Shown: piece by piece, positions 1 to 6,200 of the stretch | How positions within the stretch are numbered: position 1 is the stretch's first letter | Layout: each line of letters opens with the position of its first letter | Assembly: GCA_900539665.1 (NCBI GenBank) | Contig: UQCV01000055.1 | Coordinates: 1 to 15,528 of the forward strand | Reading direction: 5' to 3' | Source of the DNA: an uncultured Succinivibrionaceae bacterium | Lineage (GTDB): Bacteria; Pseudomonadota; Gammaproteobacteria; Enterobacterales; Succinivibrionaceae | DNA: 15,528 nt | Made by a program: the position numbers and the translations under genes | The notes under the pieces: model-generated | Seen by the model: only the letters and a program-made list of their open reading frames with translations | The model's database searches: none | What the model was told of the DNA's origin: nothing

Positions 1-204
1 GAATTTAGTAAAAGGGTGAGTAAGCCTACAAAACTGTAGCTTATAAACTTTTTGTAGATCTAAAATAACGGATTAGAAAATAAACTTAGAACAAAAATTC
101 AAAGCAAAGCCTTAAAACTAAGCCTTAGCCATCTTTATGTCTTAGTGACCTCTATTCTAGAATTGCCTCCGGAACGATAAAGATACGATTTTGGGGGAGA
201 TTTC
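1..204. other. Non-coding AT-rich stretch beyond pth
   Basis: No convincing reading frame or RNA gene is visible. The only structure is an inverted repeat, CTACAAAA at 26-33 against TTTTGTAG at 50-57 (8 bp, 16-nt loop). Stop codons are frequent in all frames. Confidence 0.5.
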
Positions 205-278
205 GGTAAAAATAAACCAAGCGGGCCGAGTCTAAGTAAAACTTTTTAAGAAAAACTTAAAGGCAAGCTTGGTTTATT
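205..278 (-). terminator. Probable pth terminator
   Basis: The 12-bp perfect inverted repeat AATAAACCAAGC (211-222) / GCTTGGTTTATT (267-278) lies downstream of pth. Read on the minus strand, the second arm runs into a T-rich tail (TTTATTTTTA), as expected for an intrinsic terminator. The 44-nt spacer is long but holds a smaller hairpin, TTTAAG / CTTAAA, which would shorten the effective loop. The plus-strand side has no T tract. Confidence 0.55.
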
Positions 279-335
279 AGGAGCACTTTTGAGTACTTTA
301 GTAATAGAGCGCTTAAGCTAAGTTAGAGTTACTAA

Positions 336-929
336 TTACTTAGTAGCTTGGGGTTTAAACGCGTTTAATTTGTTAGTTGCGCGGTCAATATTTTGTGTAA
401 AAATATTTTTGATGGCGACTAAGGCTTCATCAGCTGCTTGTTCGATTAATGCGCGTTCGGTTGGGGCAGGACGCCCAAGCACGAAATTAACCATTTCCGC
501 TTTGTTAGCGGGGTGGCCAATACCTAAGCGGAGGCGGTAGAAGCCTTGGTTATTACCGAGGGAGGCAATGATGCTTTTTAAACCATTATGCCCGCCAGGA
601 CCACCACCAAGTTTAATTTTAGCCAAGCCTGGGTTGATATCTAATTCATCATGGATAACGAGGATTTCATCTGGGTTAATTTTAAAAAATCCAGCTAAAG
701 CGCCGACTGCTTTACCGCTTAAGTTCATAAAGGTAGTCGGAAAAAGCAATCTAACTTCTTGGCCTTCAATGGTCCCGCGCCCTGTTTCCCCAAAATATTT
801 AGGATCATCACGGAGGCTGATATTGTATTTATCAGCTAGGCGACGCAAAAGGTCAACCCCGGCGTTATGTCTTGAGTGTTCGTATTCAGCCCCAGGGTTG
901 CCTAGGCCTACGATTAGTCTGATGGTCAT
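336..929 (-). CDS. pth: Peptidyl-tRNA hydrolase
   Basis: Cytosolic enzyme that cleaves the ester bond of peptidyl-tRNAs dropped from ribosomes and so recycles tRNA. The 197-aa length is usual for bacterial Pth. The N-terminus carries the family signature IVGLGNPGAEYEHSRHNAG with catalytic His21 and Asn11. FMNLSG and HDELD follow, then GGGPGGHNGLKSI, which belongs to the substrate cleft. The ATG at 929 has an AAGG-type Shine-Dalgarno about nine bases upstream. In E. coli pth sits beside ychF; here panD and a structured gap lie between them. A hairpin with a T-rich tail lies 25 nt upstream of the start (see 945-995). Confidence 0.96.
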   Translation of the reverse strand: MTIRLIVGLGNPGAEYEHSRHNAGVDLLRRLADKYNISLRDDPKYFGETGRGTIEGQEVRLLFPTTFMNLSGKAVGALAGFFKINPDEILVIHDELDINPGLAKIKLGGGPGGHNGLKSIIASLGNNQGFYRLRLGIGHPANKAEMVNFVLGRPAPTERALIEQAADEALVAIKNIFTQNIDRATNKLNAFKPQATK

Positions 930-944
930 TTGTCATGCCTTTTA

Positions 945-995
945 TGTAAAAATTAACCGCAGACTTTGTGGCGATGCCCTTTATGGTCTGCGGTT
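945..995 (-). terminator. Hairpin with T-rich tail just upstream of pth
   Basis: The 10-bp perfect stem AACCGCAGAC (955-964) / GTCTGCGGTT (986-995) is followed on the minus strand by TTAATTTTTA. It can stop transcription coming from panD. It ends only about 25 nt before the pth start codon, so it could also be a leader attenuator if the pth promoter lies upstream of it. The plus-strand side (TTTTAATT) is also T-rich, so bidirectional action is possible. Confidence 0.6.
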
Positions 996-1136
996 TTAAT
1001 TATTTCATTATCTATCAAGGGCTAATCCTAAAGTGAGGATAGAACTAGCTAAAAACTTAAGATAACTTTTTACTTCCGATTAAGGAGGCCATTTAATTAA
1101 AACTTGGTTTTAACCTAAGTATTAGCGCTACCTAAA

Positions 1137-1517
1137 TTAAGCGAGTTGAATAGGGATGTTCTTAGAAGTACGTACGATGTCGTTCTTTTCGTTTAGGTAT
1201 ACAAGTTTTGGCTCGTGGGTAGCAACTTCACTTTCATCGAAAATGCCATAAGCACAGATGATAACCTTATCCCCAACTGCAGCCATACGGGCAGCAGCAC
1301 CGTTTAAGGAGATCATTTTAGAACCGCGTTCGGCGGCGATTGCATAGGTATGAAATCTAGCGCCATTTTCTACTACATAGATATCAATCTGTTCATGTTC
1401 AGCGATACCAGCAGCATCGAGAAGATCAAGGTCAATGCTACAGGAGCCTTCATAGTTAAGCACAGAGTGGGTAACACGTGCTTGATGCAGTTTACTTCTG
1501 AGTAAAATTCTCTGCAT
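1137..1517 (-). CDS. panD: Aspartate 1-decarboxylase (pyruvoyl-dependent) precursor
   Basis: Decarboxylates L-aspartate to beta-alanine, the amine that PanC joins to pantoate. It is made as a proenzyme that cleaves itself between Gly24 and Ser25 and turns the serine into the pyruvoyl cofactor. The site is visible as YEGSCSID at residues 22-29. Substrate and processing residues Arg54, Tyr58 and Asn72 are in place. The 126-aa length is normal for the family. The start at 1517 has a GAAGG Shine-Dalgarno. panD is separated from panC and panB by ychF, so the three pan genes are close but not contiguous. No candidate for a PanM/PanZ maturation factor is present. Confidence 0.96.
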   Translation of the reverse strand: MQRILLRSKLHQARVTHSVLNYEGSCSIDLDLLDAAGIAEHEQIDIYVVENGARFHTYAIAAERGSKMISLNGAAARMAAVGDKVIICAYGIFDESEVATHEPKLVYLNEKNDIVRTSKNIPIQLA

Positions 1518-1541
1518 TTTTACTACCTTCTTTATGATTTG

Positions 1542-2057
1542 TCAAAAGAGCCTAAACACCATAGTGTTCCTATTTTTTTTGGGCCTTTTGATATGATTAT
1601 ATTCGATTGCTCTCCTCTTTAGGACAGCATGCCTGTAGTCCGGGCTTGCTTCGGGAACAGAATCCGAAACGGGCGGCAGACAAGAATGATGGGTGTAGAA
1701 GTCCCACATCTGCGCGCATTTTATCACTGATACATACATATGGCAATTAAAGCAAGAGACGAATTAAGCTCTCATTTAGCAGTAAGGTGCTTAAGCCTTA
1801 GAGTCAATGTAAACAAAGTTGTTTTATCTACAATCTCCAAGAAGACTCCTTCCTCTTTAGGTGGTGAGTAGTTCACTTATGAAGCAATTTGAGTTTTATA
1901 AAGCTTTAGGGAAAAATAAAAATTGCTTCTTACTCTAATAAGTTAGGCGATTAAAGTTGTATCAACTGGGCTCGAAACTAAAATATCAAACGATCAAATG
2001 GTCGAAATTTTTCTTTGTGTTCCCATAGTTACGGTTAAAAAAAACTGCCTTATTAGC
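1542..2057. other. Gap between panD and ychF with a GC-rich island and a hairpin
   Basis: No supported gene. The part at 1615-1740 is much richer in GC than its surroundings and contains a TTCGG / CCGAA stem. It also has the string GGGTGTAGAAGTCCCAC, which resembles the sequence leading into the GC-rich repeats at 5446 and 15510; it may be a decayed mobile-element end. An open minus-strand frame (1542-1739, 65 aa) crosses it but has no Shine-Dalgarno and no recognisable domain. A perfect 10-bp inverted repeat, GAAGCAATTT (1881-1890) / AAATTGCTTC (1920-1929), lies further right. Confidence 0.4.
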
Positions 2058-2094
2058 AAAAAAGCCCCCTTAAGAAATTAAAATTAAGGGAGCT
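2058..2094 (-). terminator. Intrinsic terminator of ychF
   Basis: On the minus strand an 11-bp stem, AGCTCCCTTAA (2094-2084) with TTAAGGGGGCT (2073-2063), including one G-U pair, is followed by TTTTTT (2063-2058). It lies about 30 nt past the ychF stop codon. Stem, loop and U tract have the textbook layout. Confidence 0.85.
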
Positions 2095-2125
2095 TGAAAC
2101 AACTTTATGGAAAAAAGTAATCTTA

Positions 2126-3223
2126 TTACTTACTTACATTGAAGAGGAAGGTGATAACGTCACCATCTTGTACGATGTAATCTTTACCTTCAGCGCGCAT
2201 ACGACCAGCTTCTTTAGCGCCTGCTTCACCATTGTACTTGATGTAATCTTCGTAGCTAATGGTTTGCGCACGAATAAAGCCTTTTTCAAAGTCAGTATGG
2301 ATTTTGCCAGCTGCCTGAGGGGCAGTTGCGCCTACAGGGATAGTCCAAGCACGAACTTCCTTTTCACCGGCAGTAAAGTAGGTGTGGAGGTTAAGAAGCT
2401 TGTAACCGGCACGAATAACACGGTTAAGACCTGGTTCATCAAAGCCTAGGCTTTCCATGAATTCTTGTCTTTCGTCGTCTTCCATAGAAGCAAGATCTGA
2501 TTCAACAGATGCGCATACTGGTACTACGACAGAACCTTCAGCGTCCGCAATCTTCTGTACTTGATCGAGGAATGGATTATCTTTAAAGCCGTCTTCAGCC
2601 ACGTTGGCAATGTACATAGTTGGCTTTAAAGTAAGGAAGTTGCATTCGCGGATAGCGAAGAGTTCTTCCTTAGTAAGGTTAAGGCCGTGAAGCTTCTTGC
2701 AATCGTTAAGTAATGGATGGCACTTTTCGAGAACCTTCATCGCCGCAATCGCTTCTTTATCACCACCCTTGGCTTTCTTTTCAAAGCGGTGCATAGCCTT
2801 TTCGCAAGTTTCAAGGTCAGCAAGAGCAAGTTCAGTGTTGATTACTTCGATATCTTCAGCGGGATTTACCTTGCCACTTACGTGAATGATGTTTGGATCT
2901 TCGAAGCATCTTACGACGTGAGCGATAGCATCAGTTTCCTTAATGTTCATAAGGAACTTGTTACCTAAACCTTCACCATTTGACGCCCCTTTAACAAGAC
3001 CGGCGATGTCCACGAATTCCATGGTGGTAGGCACGATCTTGAGTGGGTGATCAATAGAGGCTAATTTTTCAAGTCTTGGATCTGGTACTGGCACAATCCC
3101 GGTGTTTGGTTCAATGGTACAAAACGGGAAGTTGGCAGCATCGATACCTGCCTTAGTCAAGGCGTTAAAAAGTGTTGACTTACCAACGTTTGGTAAGCCT
3201 ACGATTCCGCAGTTAAAACCCAC
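2126..3223 (-). CDS. ychF: YchF/OLA1-type ribosome-binding ATPase
   Basis: TRAFAC-class P-loop protein of the Obg family that prefers ATP. It binds ribosomes and in E. coli is linked to oxidative-stress responses and to choice at leaderless or non-standard starts. The P-loop is GIVGLPNVGKST (residues 6-17), followed by the switch region with DIAGLVKGAS, and the C-terminal TGS-like domain is intact (VRAWTIPVGATAPQAAG and RAEGKDYIVQDGDV). At 365 aa it is close to the family norm and co-linear with E. coli YchF from the first residue. That alignment and an AGGAG six bases upstream point to a GTG start at 3223; the ATG five bases upstream of it is out of frame. It has its own promoter and terminator. 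Confidence 0.96.
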   Translation of the reverse strand: MGFNCGIVGLPNVGKSTLFNALTKAGIDAANFPFCTIEPNTGIVPVPDPRLEKLASIDHPLKIVPTTMEFVDIAGLVKGASNGEGLGNKFLMNIKETDAIAHVVRCFEDPNIIHVSGKVNPAEDIEVINTELALADLETCEKAMHRFEKKAKGGDKEAIAAMKVLEKCHPLLNDCKKLHGLNLTKEELFAIRECNFLTLKPTMYIANVAEDGFKDNPFLDQVQKIADAEGSVVVPVCASVESDLASMEDDERQEFMESLGFDEPGLNRVIRAGYKLLNLHTYFTAGEKEVRAWTIPVGATAPQAAGKIHTDFEKGFIRAQTISYEDYIKYNGEAGAKEAGRMRAEGKDYIVQDGDVITFLFNVSK

Positions 3224-3280
3224 AGCATACTCCTTTGGGAAAATACGACCGGCAGCCGGTGGCTACCTGGCGGGATGAGG

Positions 3281-3306
3281 AAAAAATAAACGCCCATGCG
3301 TTTATT
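3281..3306 (-). promoter_or_regulatory. Terminator-like hairpin in the ychF leader
   Basis: The 9-bp perfect stem AATAAACGC / GCGTTTATT (3285-3293 and 3298-3306) has a 4-nt loop. On the minus strand it is followed by a T run ending at 3281. It lies between the proposed ychF promoter and the GTG start, inside the 5' leader. The shape fits attenuation, but the stem is AT-rich and no leader peptide or alternative fold is evident. Confidence 0.4.
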
Positions 3307-3323
3307 GAAAAAAAATTCTACAC

Positions 3324-3351
3324 ATTATAGCAAATCGGCACCAAATGACAA
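3324..3351 (-). promoter_or_regulatory. Sigma-70-type promoter of ychF
   Basis: On the minus strand: -35 TTGTCA (3351-3346, five of six matches), 16-nt spacer, -10 TATAAT (3329-3324, perfect). Transcription would start near 3317, giving a leader of roughly 95 nt. The -35 box sits in the loop of the hairpin at 3336-3369. Confidence 0.55.
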
Positions 3352-3376
3352 TTTTCATGCTTGGTGCCGTTTTTTT
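3336..3376 (+). terminator. Intrinsic terminator between ychF and panC, U tract on the plus strand
   Basis: The 9-bp perfect stem CGGCACCAA (3336-3344) / TTGGTGCCG (3361-3369) is followed by TTTTTTT (3370-3376) on the plus strand. Both neighbours are on the minus strand, so the U tract faces antisense transcription. For panC, ending at 3391, the same hairpin has no U tract and could only serve as a 3'-end structure. Confidence 0.6.
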
Positions 3377-3390
3377 GTGTTCGAGAGAGC

Positions 3391-4245
3391 TTATTCGCGT
3401 TCAACTACTAAGTTGTCGATGAGGCGAATTTTGCCTAAATAAGCAGAGATTAAAATCACTACGCGCTGAGAGGCAGATATTTCAGGATTTAAGGTATCGG
3501 CATCTACTACGGCCAAATCGTCTGTCTTAAAACCGCACCCATCGATTGAGTTGATAGCGTCATCGATGATGTTAGGGATGTCAGCGGAAGCTGCTGTTTT
3601 AAGCTTAGCCCCTAATTGTTCAAGCTGGGCGTGGAGGCGTGGAGCGATAGAACGTTCAGCCTGATTTAAGAGGTTGTTACGAGATGAATAAGCTAAACCA
3701 TCTTCGTGACGAACGATAGGTACTTCAATGATCTTTAATTGGAAGTTAAGGTCACGTACCATTTCTTTAATCAAAGCTACTTGTTGGTAGTCTTTAAGCC
3801 CAAAGCAAGCAAAATCAGGTTGCACGATGTTAAAGAGTTTGCTTACTACGGTTGCGACCCCGCGGAAGTGACCTGGACGTAAAGCACCTTCAAGGCTATT
3901 ACATAGATCAGGAACTTCAACGTATGACTGTAGGCCAAGGCCTTGCGGATACATGACATCGGGAGTTGGAGTAAAGACCGCATCAACCCCTGCTTCTTCG
4001 AGTAAACGAAGGTCGTTTTCTAATGTCCGAGGGTAAGTCTTAAGGTCTTCTGCTCGGTCAAACTGCATTGGGTTTACGAAGATACTTACTACTACATGCT
4101 GAGCTGCTTCACGGGCTTTTTTAACTAAAGTGAGGTGCCCAATGTGGAGATTACCCATGGTTGGAACTAAAGCGATGGTTTCGTTGGCGTGTTTAAAACC
4201 GGTGACGAGCTCTCTAATCCCGGTGATGTCCTTAGCTATTTTCAT
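3391..4245 (-). CDS. panC: Pantothenate synthetase (pantoate--beta-alanine ligase)
   Basis: Final step of pantothenate synthesis: ATP-dependent joining of pantoate and beta-alanine through a pantoyl-adenylate. It is a cytosolic member of the class I aminoacyl-tRNA synthetase-like nucleotidyltransferases. The signature PTMGNLHIGHLTLVKKA has HIGH at residues 34-37. Also present are FGLKDYQQV, the pantoate/ATP-site region and YSSRNNLL, the counterpart of the KMSKS loop. The start is placed at ATG 4245 (284 aa, MKIAKDITG), which matches the usual family length. A further 25 in-frame codons upstream cross a hairpin and have no homology. The Shine-Dalgarno is weak. It is separated from panB by 250 bases with two terminator-like hairpins. 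Confidence 0.95.
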   Translation of the reverse strand: MKIAKDITGIRELVTGFKHANETIALVPTMGNLHIGHLTLVKKAREAAQHVVVSIFVNPMQFDRAEDLKTYPRTLENDLRLLEEAGVDAVFTPTPDVMYPQGLGLQSYVEVPDLCNSLEGALRPGHFRGVATVVSKLFNIVQPDFACFGLKDYQQVALIKEMVRDLNFQLKIIEVPIVRHEDGLAYSSRNNLLNQAERSIAPRLHAQLEQLGAKLKTAASADIPNIIDDAINSIDGCGFKTDDLAVVDADTLNPEISASQRVVILISAYLGKIRLIDNLVVERE

Positions 4246-4264
4246 GATTTTTATTTTCCAATTC

Positions 4265-4320
4265 CGGCGGCAACGCCTGTCGGAAATATGTTGGGGTAAA
4301 TGTGAAGCTTGGAGCTTCAC
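4265..4320 (-). promoter_or_regulatory. Two hairpins in the panC leader
   Basis: One imperfect hairpin at 4265-4290 pairs TTCCG with CGGAA and GCG with CGC, with a short bulge. A second is the perfect 8-bp repeat GTGAAGCT (4302-4309) / AGCTTCAC (4313-4320) with a 3-nt loop. Both lie just upstream of the panC ATG. A regulatory role is possible but unproven. Confidence 0.3.
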
Positions 4321-4341
4321 GCTTGCAGGAAGAATTCTTAA

Positions 4342-4385
4342 AATTAAAAACCTAACATGCCTGCTACAGGCACTTTAGGTTTTTA
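4342..4385. terminator. Bidirectional intrinsic terminator between panB and panC
   Basis: The stem AACCTAA (4349-4355) / TTAGGTT (4375-4381) continues, across a 2x2 internal loop, into TGCCTG (4358-4363) / CAGGCA (4367-4372) with a 3-nt loop. The plus strand continues with TTTT, and the minus strand continues into TTTTTAATTTT. On the minus strand it would end the panB transcript. Confidence 0.65.
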
Positions 4386-4395
4386 CCGGTCCGAC

Positions 4396-4443
4396 TTGAC
4401 CATTTCGGTCAAAACGGGCTTAATTATAGCGCAATTAAGCCCG
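4396..4443. promoter_or_regulatory. Tandem hairpins downstream of panB
   Basis: TTGACC (4396-4401) / GGTCAA (4407-4412) is followed by the perfect 11-bp stem CGGGCTTAATT (4415-4425) / AATTAAGCCCG (4433-4443). On the minus strand the longer stem is followed by TTTTG, so it can act as a first terminator for panB. A TATAAT (4428-4423, minus) overlaps the stem and could be a -10 box for panC, but no good -35 was found. Confidence 0.45.
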
Positions 4444-4495
4444 TAAGGAATAGGCTCTTTGTTCTCTTCAACTATATTGAGAAAAAAAAGCGAAT

Positions 4496-5287
4496 TTATT
4501 CGAAGCTGTGGGTGTTATCTGGGTAAATTCCCGCTTCAACTTCAGCGATGTATTTTTTGATAGCAGCTGAAACATCACCAGTTTCTTTTAAGAAGTTGCG
4601 AGCGAATTTAGGGGTATGACCACAGGTAAAACCTAAAGCATCATGCATAACGAGAATTTGCCCGTCAGTGCCGTTACCTGCGCCAATGCCGATAACAGGA
4701 ATGGAGAGCTCAGAGGTAATAGCGGCCGCAAGATCACGTGGTACACATTCAAGAACGAGCATTGAAGCTCCGGCCTCTTGCACGGCTAAAGCGTCTTTAC
4801 GCAGTAGTTCTGCTTTATGTTCACCGCGTCCTTGAATCTTATACCCACCAAATACATTGACTGATTGTGGGGTTAAGCCTAAGTGGGCACAAACTGGGGC
4901 GCCGTTTTGCACCAATGTTCTAATGGTTTCACTAAGATGAGCCCCGCCTTCAAGTTTGACAATGTTAGCCCCTGCAGCCATCAAAGTTTGTGCGGTTTGG
5001 CAAGCACTCTTAGGATCGAAATAACTCATAAACGGCATGTCAGCAATAACGAGAGCGTTAGTCACTCCTTTTCTGACACATTTAGTGTGATAGGCTACGT
5101 CATCAACAGTAACTCCAAGGGTGCTGTCTTCCCCTTTGACCGTCATGCCAAGAGAGTCACCAATTAAAATGGCACTAATCCCGGCTTCATCAAAGATGTG
5201 CGCGAAAGTGGCGTCATATGCGGTAATGGTGGCAAATTTTTTATGCTCCTGCTTTAATTTTTGCAGTTGAGCGGTAGTAACAGGCAT
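4496..5287 (-). CDS. panB: 3-methyl-2-oxobutanoate hydroxymethyltransferase
   Basis: First committed step of pantothenate synthesis: transfers a hydroxymethyl group from 5,10-methylene-tetrahydrofolate to alpha-ketoisovalerate, giving ketopantoate. It is a Mg-dependent cytosolic TIM-barrel enzyme. Visible family blocks are TAYDATFA, GDSLGMTVKGEDST (metal site around Asp44), IADMPFMSY (Asp83), KLEGG (Lys111), HLGLTPQSVNVFGGYK, and LVLECVP with catalytic Glu180. PVIGIGAGNGTDGQILV and the C-terminal HSFE are also present. The start is ATG 5287 (263 aa, near the family's usual 264), seven bases after AGGAGG. An in-frame upstream extension of 29 codons was discarded. It has its own promoter and a structured leader. 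ketopantoate reductase (panE/ilvC) is not in the window. Confidence 0.96.
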   Translation of the reverse strand: MPVTTAQLQKLKQEHKKFATITAYDATFAHIFDEAGISAILIGDSLGMTVKGEDSTLGVTVDDVAYHTKCVRKGVTNALVIADMPFMSYFDPKSACQTAQTLMAAGANIVKLEGGAHLSETIRTLVQNGAPVCAHLGLTPQSVNVFGGYKIQGRGEHKAELLRKDALAVQEAGASMLVLECVPRDLAAAITSELSIPVIGIGAGNGTDGQILVMHDALGFTCGHTPKFARNFLKETGDVSAAIKKYIAEVEAGIYPDNTHSFE

Positions 5288-5336
5288 TATGATTCCTCCT
5301 GCAATATCCGAATTGCCTTGTAAGCTCGGACGAATA

Positions 5337-5362
5337 CGGGGCGGTATCTGACTCCTGCCCCG
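5337..5362 (-). promoter_or_regulatory. Hairpin in the panB leader
   Basis: The 6-bp GC stem CGGGGC (5337-5342) / GCCCCG (5357-5362) has a 14-nt loop. It lies between the proposed promoter and the panB Shine-Dalgarno. No known riboswitch was recognised. Confidence 0.3.
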
Positions 5363-5384
5363 GTTAAAAACCATTGACTACATA

Positions 5385-5413
5385 AGTTTAGTCATTTAAC
5401 ACATAATTCTCAA
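5385..5413 (-). promoter_or_regulatory. Candidate sigma-70 promoter of panB
   Basis: Minus strand: -35 TTGAGA (5413-5408, five of six), 17-nt spacer, -10 TAAACT (5390-5385, four of six). It would give a leader of roughly 90 nt. It sits immediately downstream of the GC-rich repeat at 5446-5482, so that repeat is outside the panB transcript from this promoter. Confidence 0.4.
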
Positions 5414-5445
5414 GAGAGATATGCTGTTTTAACAGAACTCGGCAA

Positions 5446-5482
5446 GAAGTCCCCCACCTCTATAGGTGGGGGAGGATGTCAC
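5446..5482 (+). repeat. GC-rich hairpin element, copy 1 (IS200/IS605 right-end-like)
   Basis: The element reads GAAG-T-CCCCCACCT-CTAT-AGGTGGGGG-AGGATGTCAC: a 9-bp perfect stem (5451-5459 / 5464-5472) with a 4-nt loop and a conserved tail. A second copy at 15475-15510 is identical on the opposite strand except for one missing T. The hairpin and the fixed tail ending in GTCAC resemble right ends / omega-RNA 3' ends of tnpB-bearing IS200/IS605 elements. No transposase is next to it, so this is a solitary end. It lies in the folK-panB gap, 11 bases from the folK stop, with no U tract. Confidence 0.7.
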
Positions 5483-5493
5483 TAGAGTGGTGG

Positions 5494-5988
5494 TTAAACC
5501 GCCATCAGTTGCTTTAAAGCTTGGCGATCCTCTATGGGTAAGGTAGCGACGAGATCCTTAAGAGGAGCGCCGGCAAAAACAAAGTCGGGCTCAAGTTCAA
5601 GTAATGGCACGACCGTAAAAACTCGGTTCGCAAATTCAGGGTGAGGGACTTGCAAACGCTCAGTGTTAATTTGGTTATCGCCATAAAACAAGATATCGAG
5701 GTCGAGAGTTCTCGGGCCCCAATGTTCTTTACGCTCTCTTAAATGACGCTGTTCTAAGGATTGCAATAGATCTAAAACTTGCAGAGCTTCAAGCTCTGTT
5801 TCTACAATGGCTACTGCATTGATAAAATCAGGTTGGTCTTGGGGACCTACGGGTTTTGTTTGGTAAAGTGAACTAATACGCACGTTAGTAAAAGCTGGGA
5901 TATTGCGTAATTCTGCACATGCTACACTCATTTGTAAAAACGGTTCACCAAGGTTAGAACCCATGCCGATAATTACTTGTTTGGCCAT
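5494..5988 (-). CDS. folK: 6-hydroxymethyl-7,8-dihydropterin pyrophosphokinase (HPPK)
   Basis: Transfers pyrophosphate from ATP to 6-hydroxymethyl-dihydropterin, the step before dihydropteroate synthase in folate synthesis. At 164 aa it is slightly longer than E. coli FolK (159). The family blocks are GMGSNLGEP, FINAVAIVET, the RHLRERKEHWGPRTLDLDILFYG core with Mg-binding Asp96 and Asp98, and VPHPEFANRVFTVVPLLEL. The start is ATG 5988 with a weak AAAGAGA Shine-Dalgarno. In E. coli folK follows pcnB directly; here a strong terminator separates them, so folK probably has its own promoter in 5989-6120, though none was convincing. Its folate product supplies the cofactor used by PanB next to it. 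Confidence 0.96.
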   Translation of the reverse strand: MAKQVIIGMGSNLGEPFLQMSVACAELRNIPAFTNVRISSLYQTKPVGPQDQPDFINAVAIVETELEALQVLDLLQSLEQRHLRERKEHWGPRTLDLDILFYGDNQINTERLQVPHPEFANRVFTVVPLLELEPDFVFAGAPLKDLVATLPIEDRQALKQLMAV

Positions 5989-6121
5989 GATAGTCTCTTT
6001 TTGCGAAAAATAGCTTTAGAGAAAAAACTAGGTTTACGTTTGCTTAGGCTTACGCTTGGTTGTTTCCTAAAAACTATTGCGGGGAATTGGAAGTAATTTT
6101 AATTTTACGTAACTAGCCCCG

Positions 6122-6180
6122 AAAAAACCATAGCCTCAACGAAAAACCAAGGATAAAGGTTTGGGTTGAGCTATGGTTTT
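6122..6180 (-). terminator. Strong intrinsic terminator after pcnB
   Basis: A long stem, AAAACCATAGC(C)TCAAC (6124-6140) / GTTGAGCTATGGTTTT (6165-6180), is 16 bp with one bulged base. Inside it a CCAA / TTGG pairing closes the loop. On the minus strand the stem ends in TTTTTT (6127-6122), 21 nt beyond the pcnB stop. The plus strand also ends in TTTT and, a little further, TTTTTTT, so it may work in both directions. Confidence 0.8.
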
Positions 6181-6200
6181 GGGAGTTTTTTTAAACTAGC

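Noticed and set aside
2168..2968. Plus-strand open frames opposite ychF
   Set aside because: They are antisense shadows of a well-conserved gene, with no domain and no Shine-Dalgarno.
4246..4320. Longer PanC N-terminus starting at 4320
   Set aside because: The extra 25 codons lie over two hairpins and lack homology; the ATG at 4245 gives the normal 284 aa.
5288..5374. Longer PanB N-terminus starting at 5374
   Set aside because: The extra 29 residues have no family counterpart and cover the leader hairpin. ATG 5287 has AGGAGG and gives the standard length.
5446..5482. Copy of the GC-rich repeat as a CRISPR repeat
   Set aside because: Only two copies exist, 10 kb apart and in opposite orientation, with no spacers and no cas genes.
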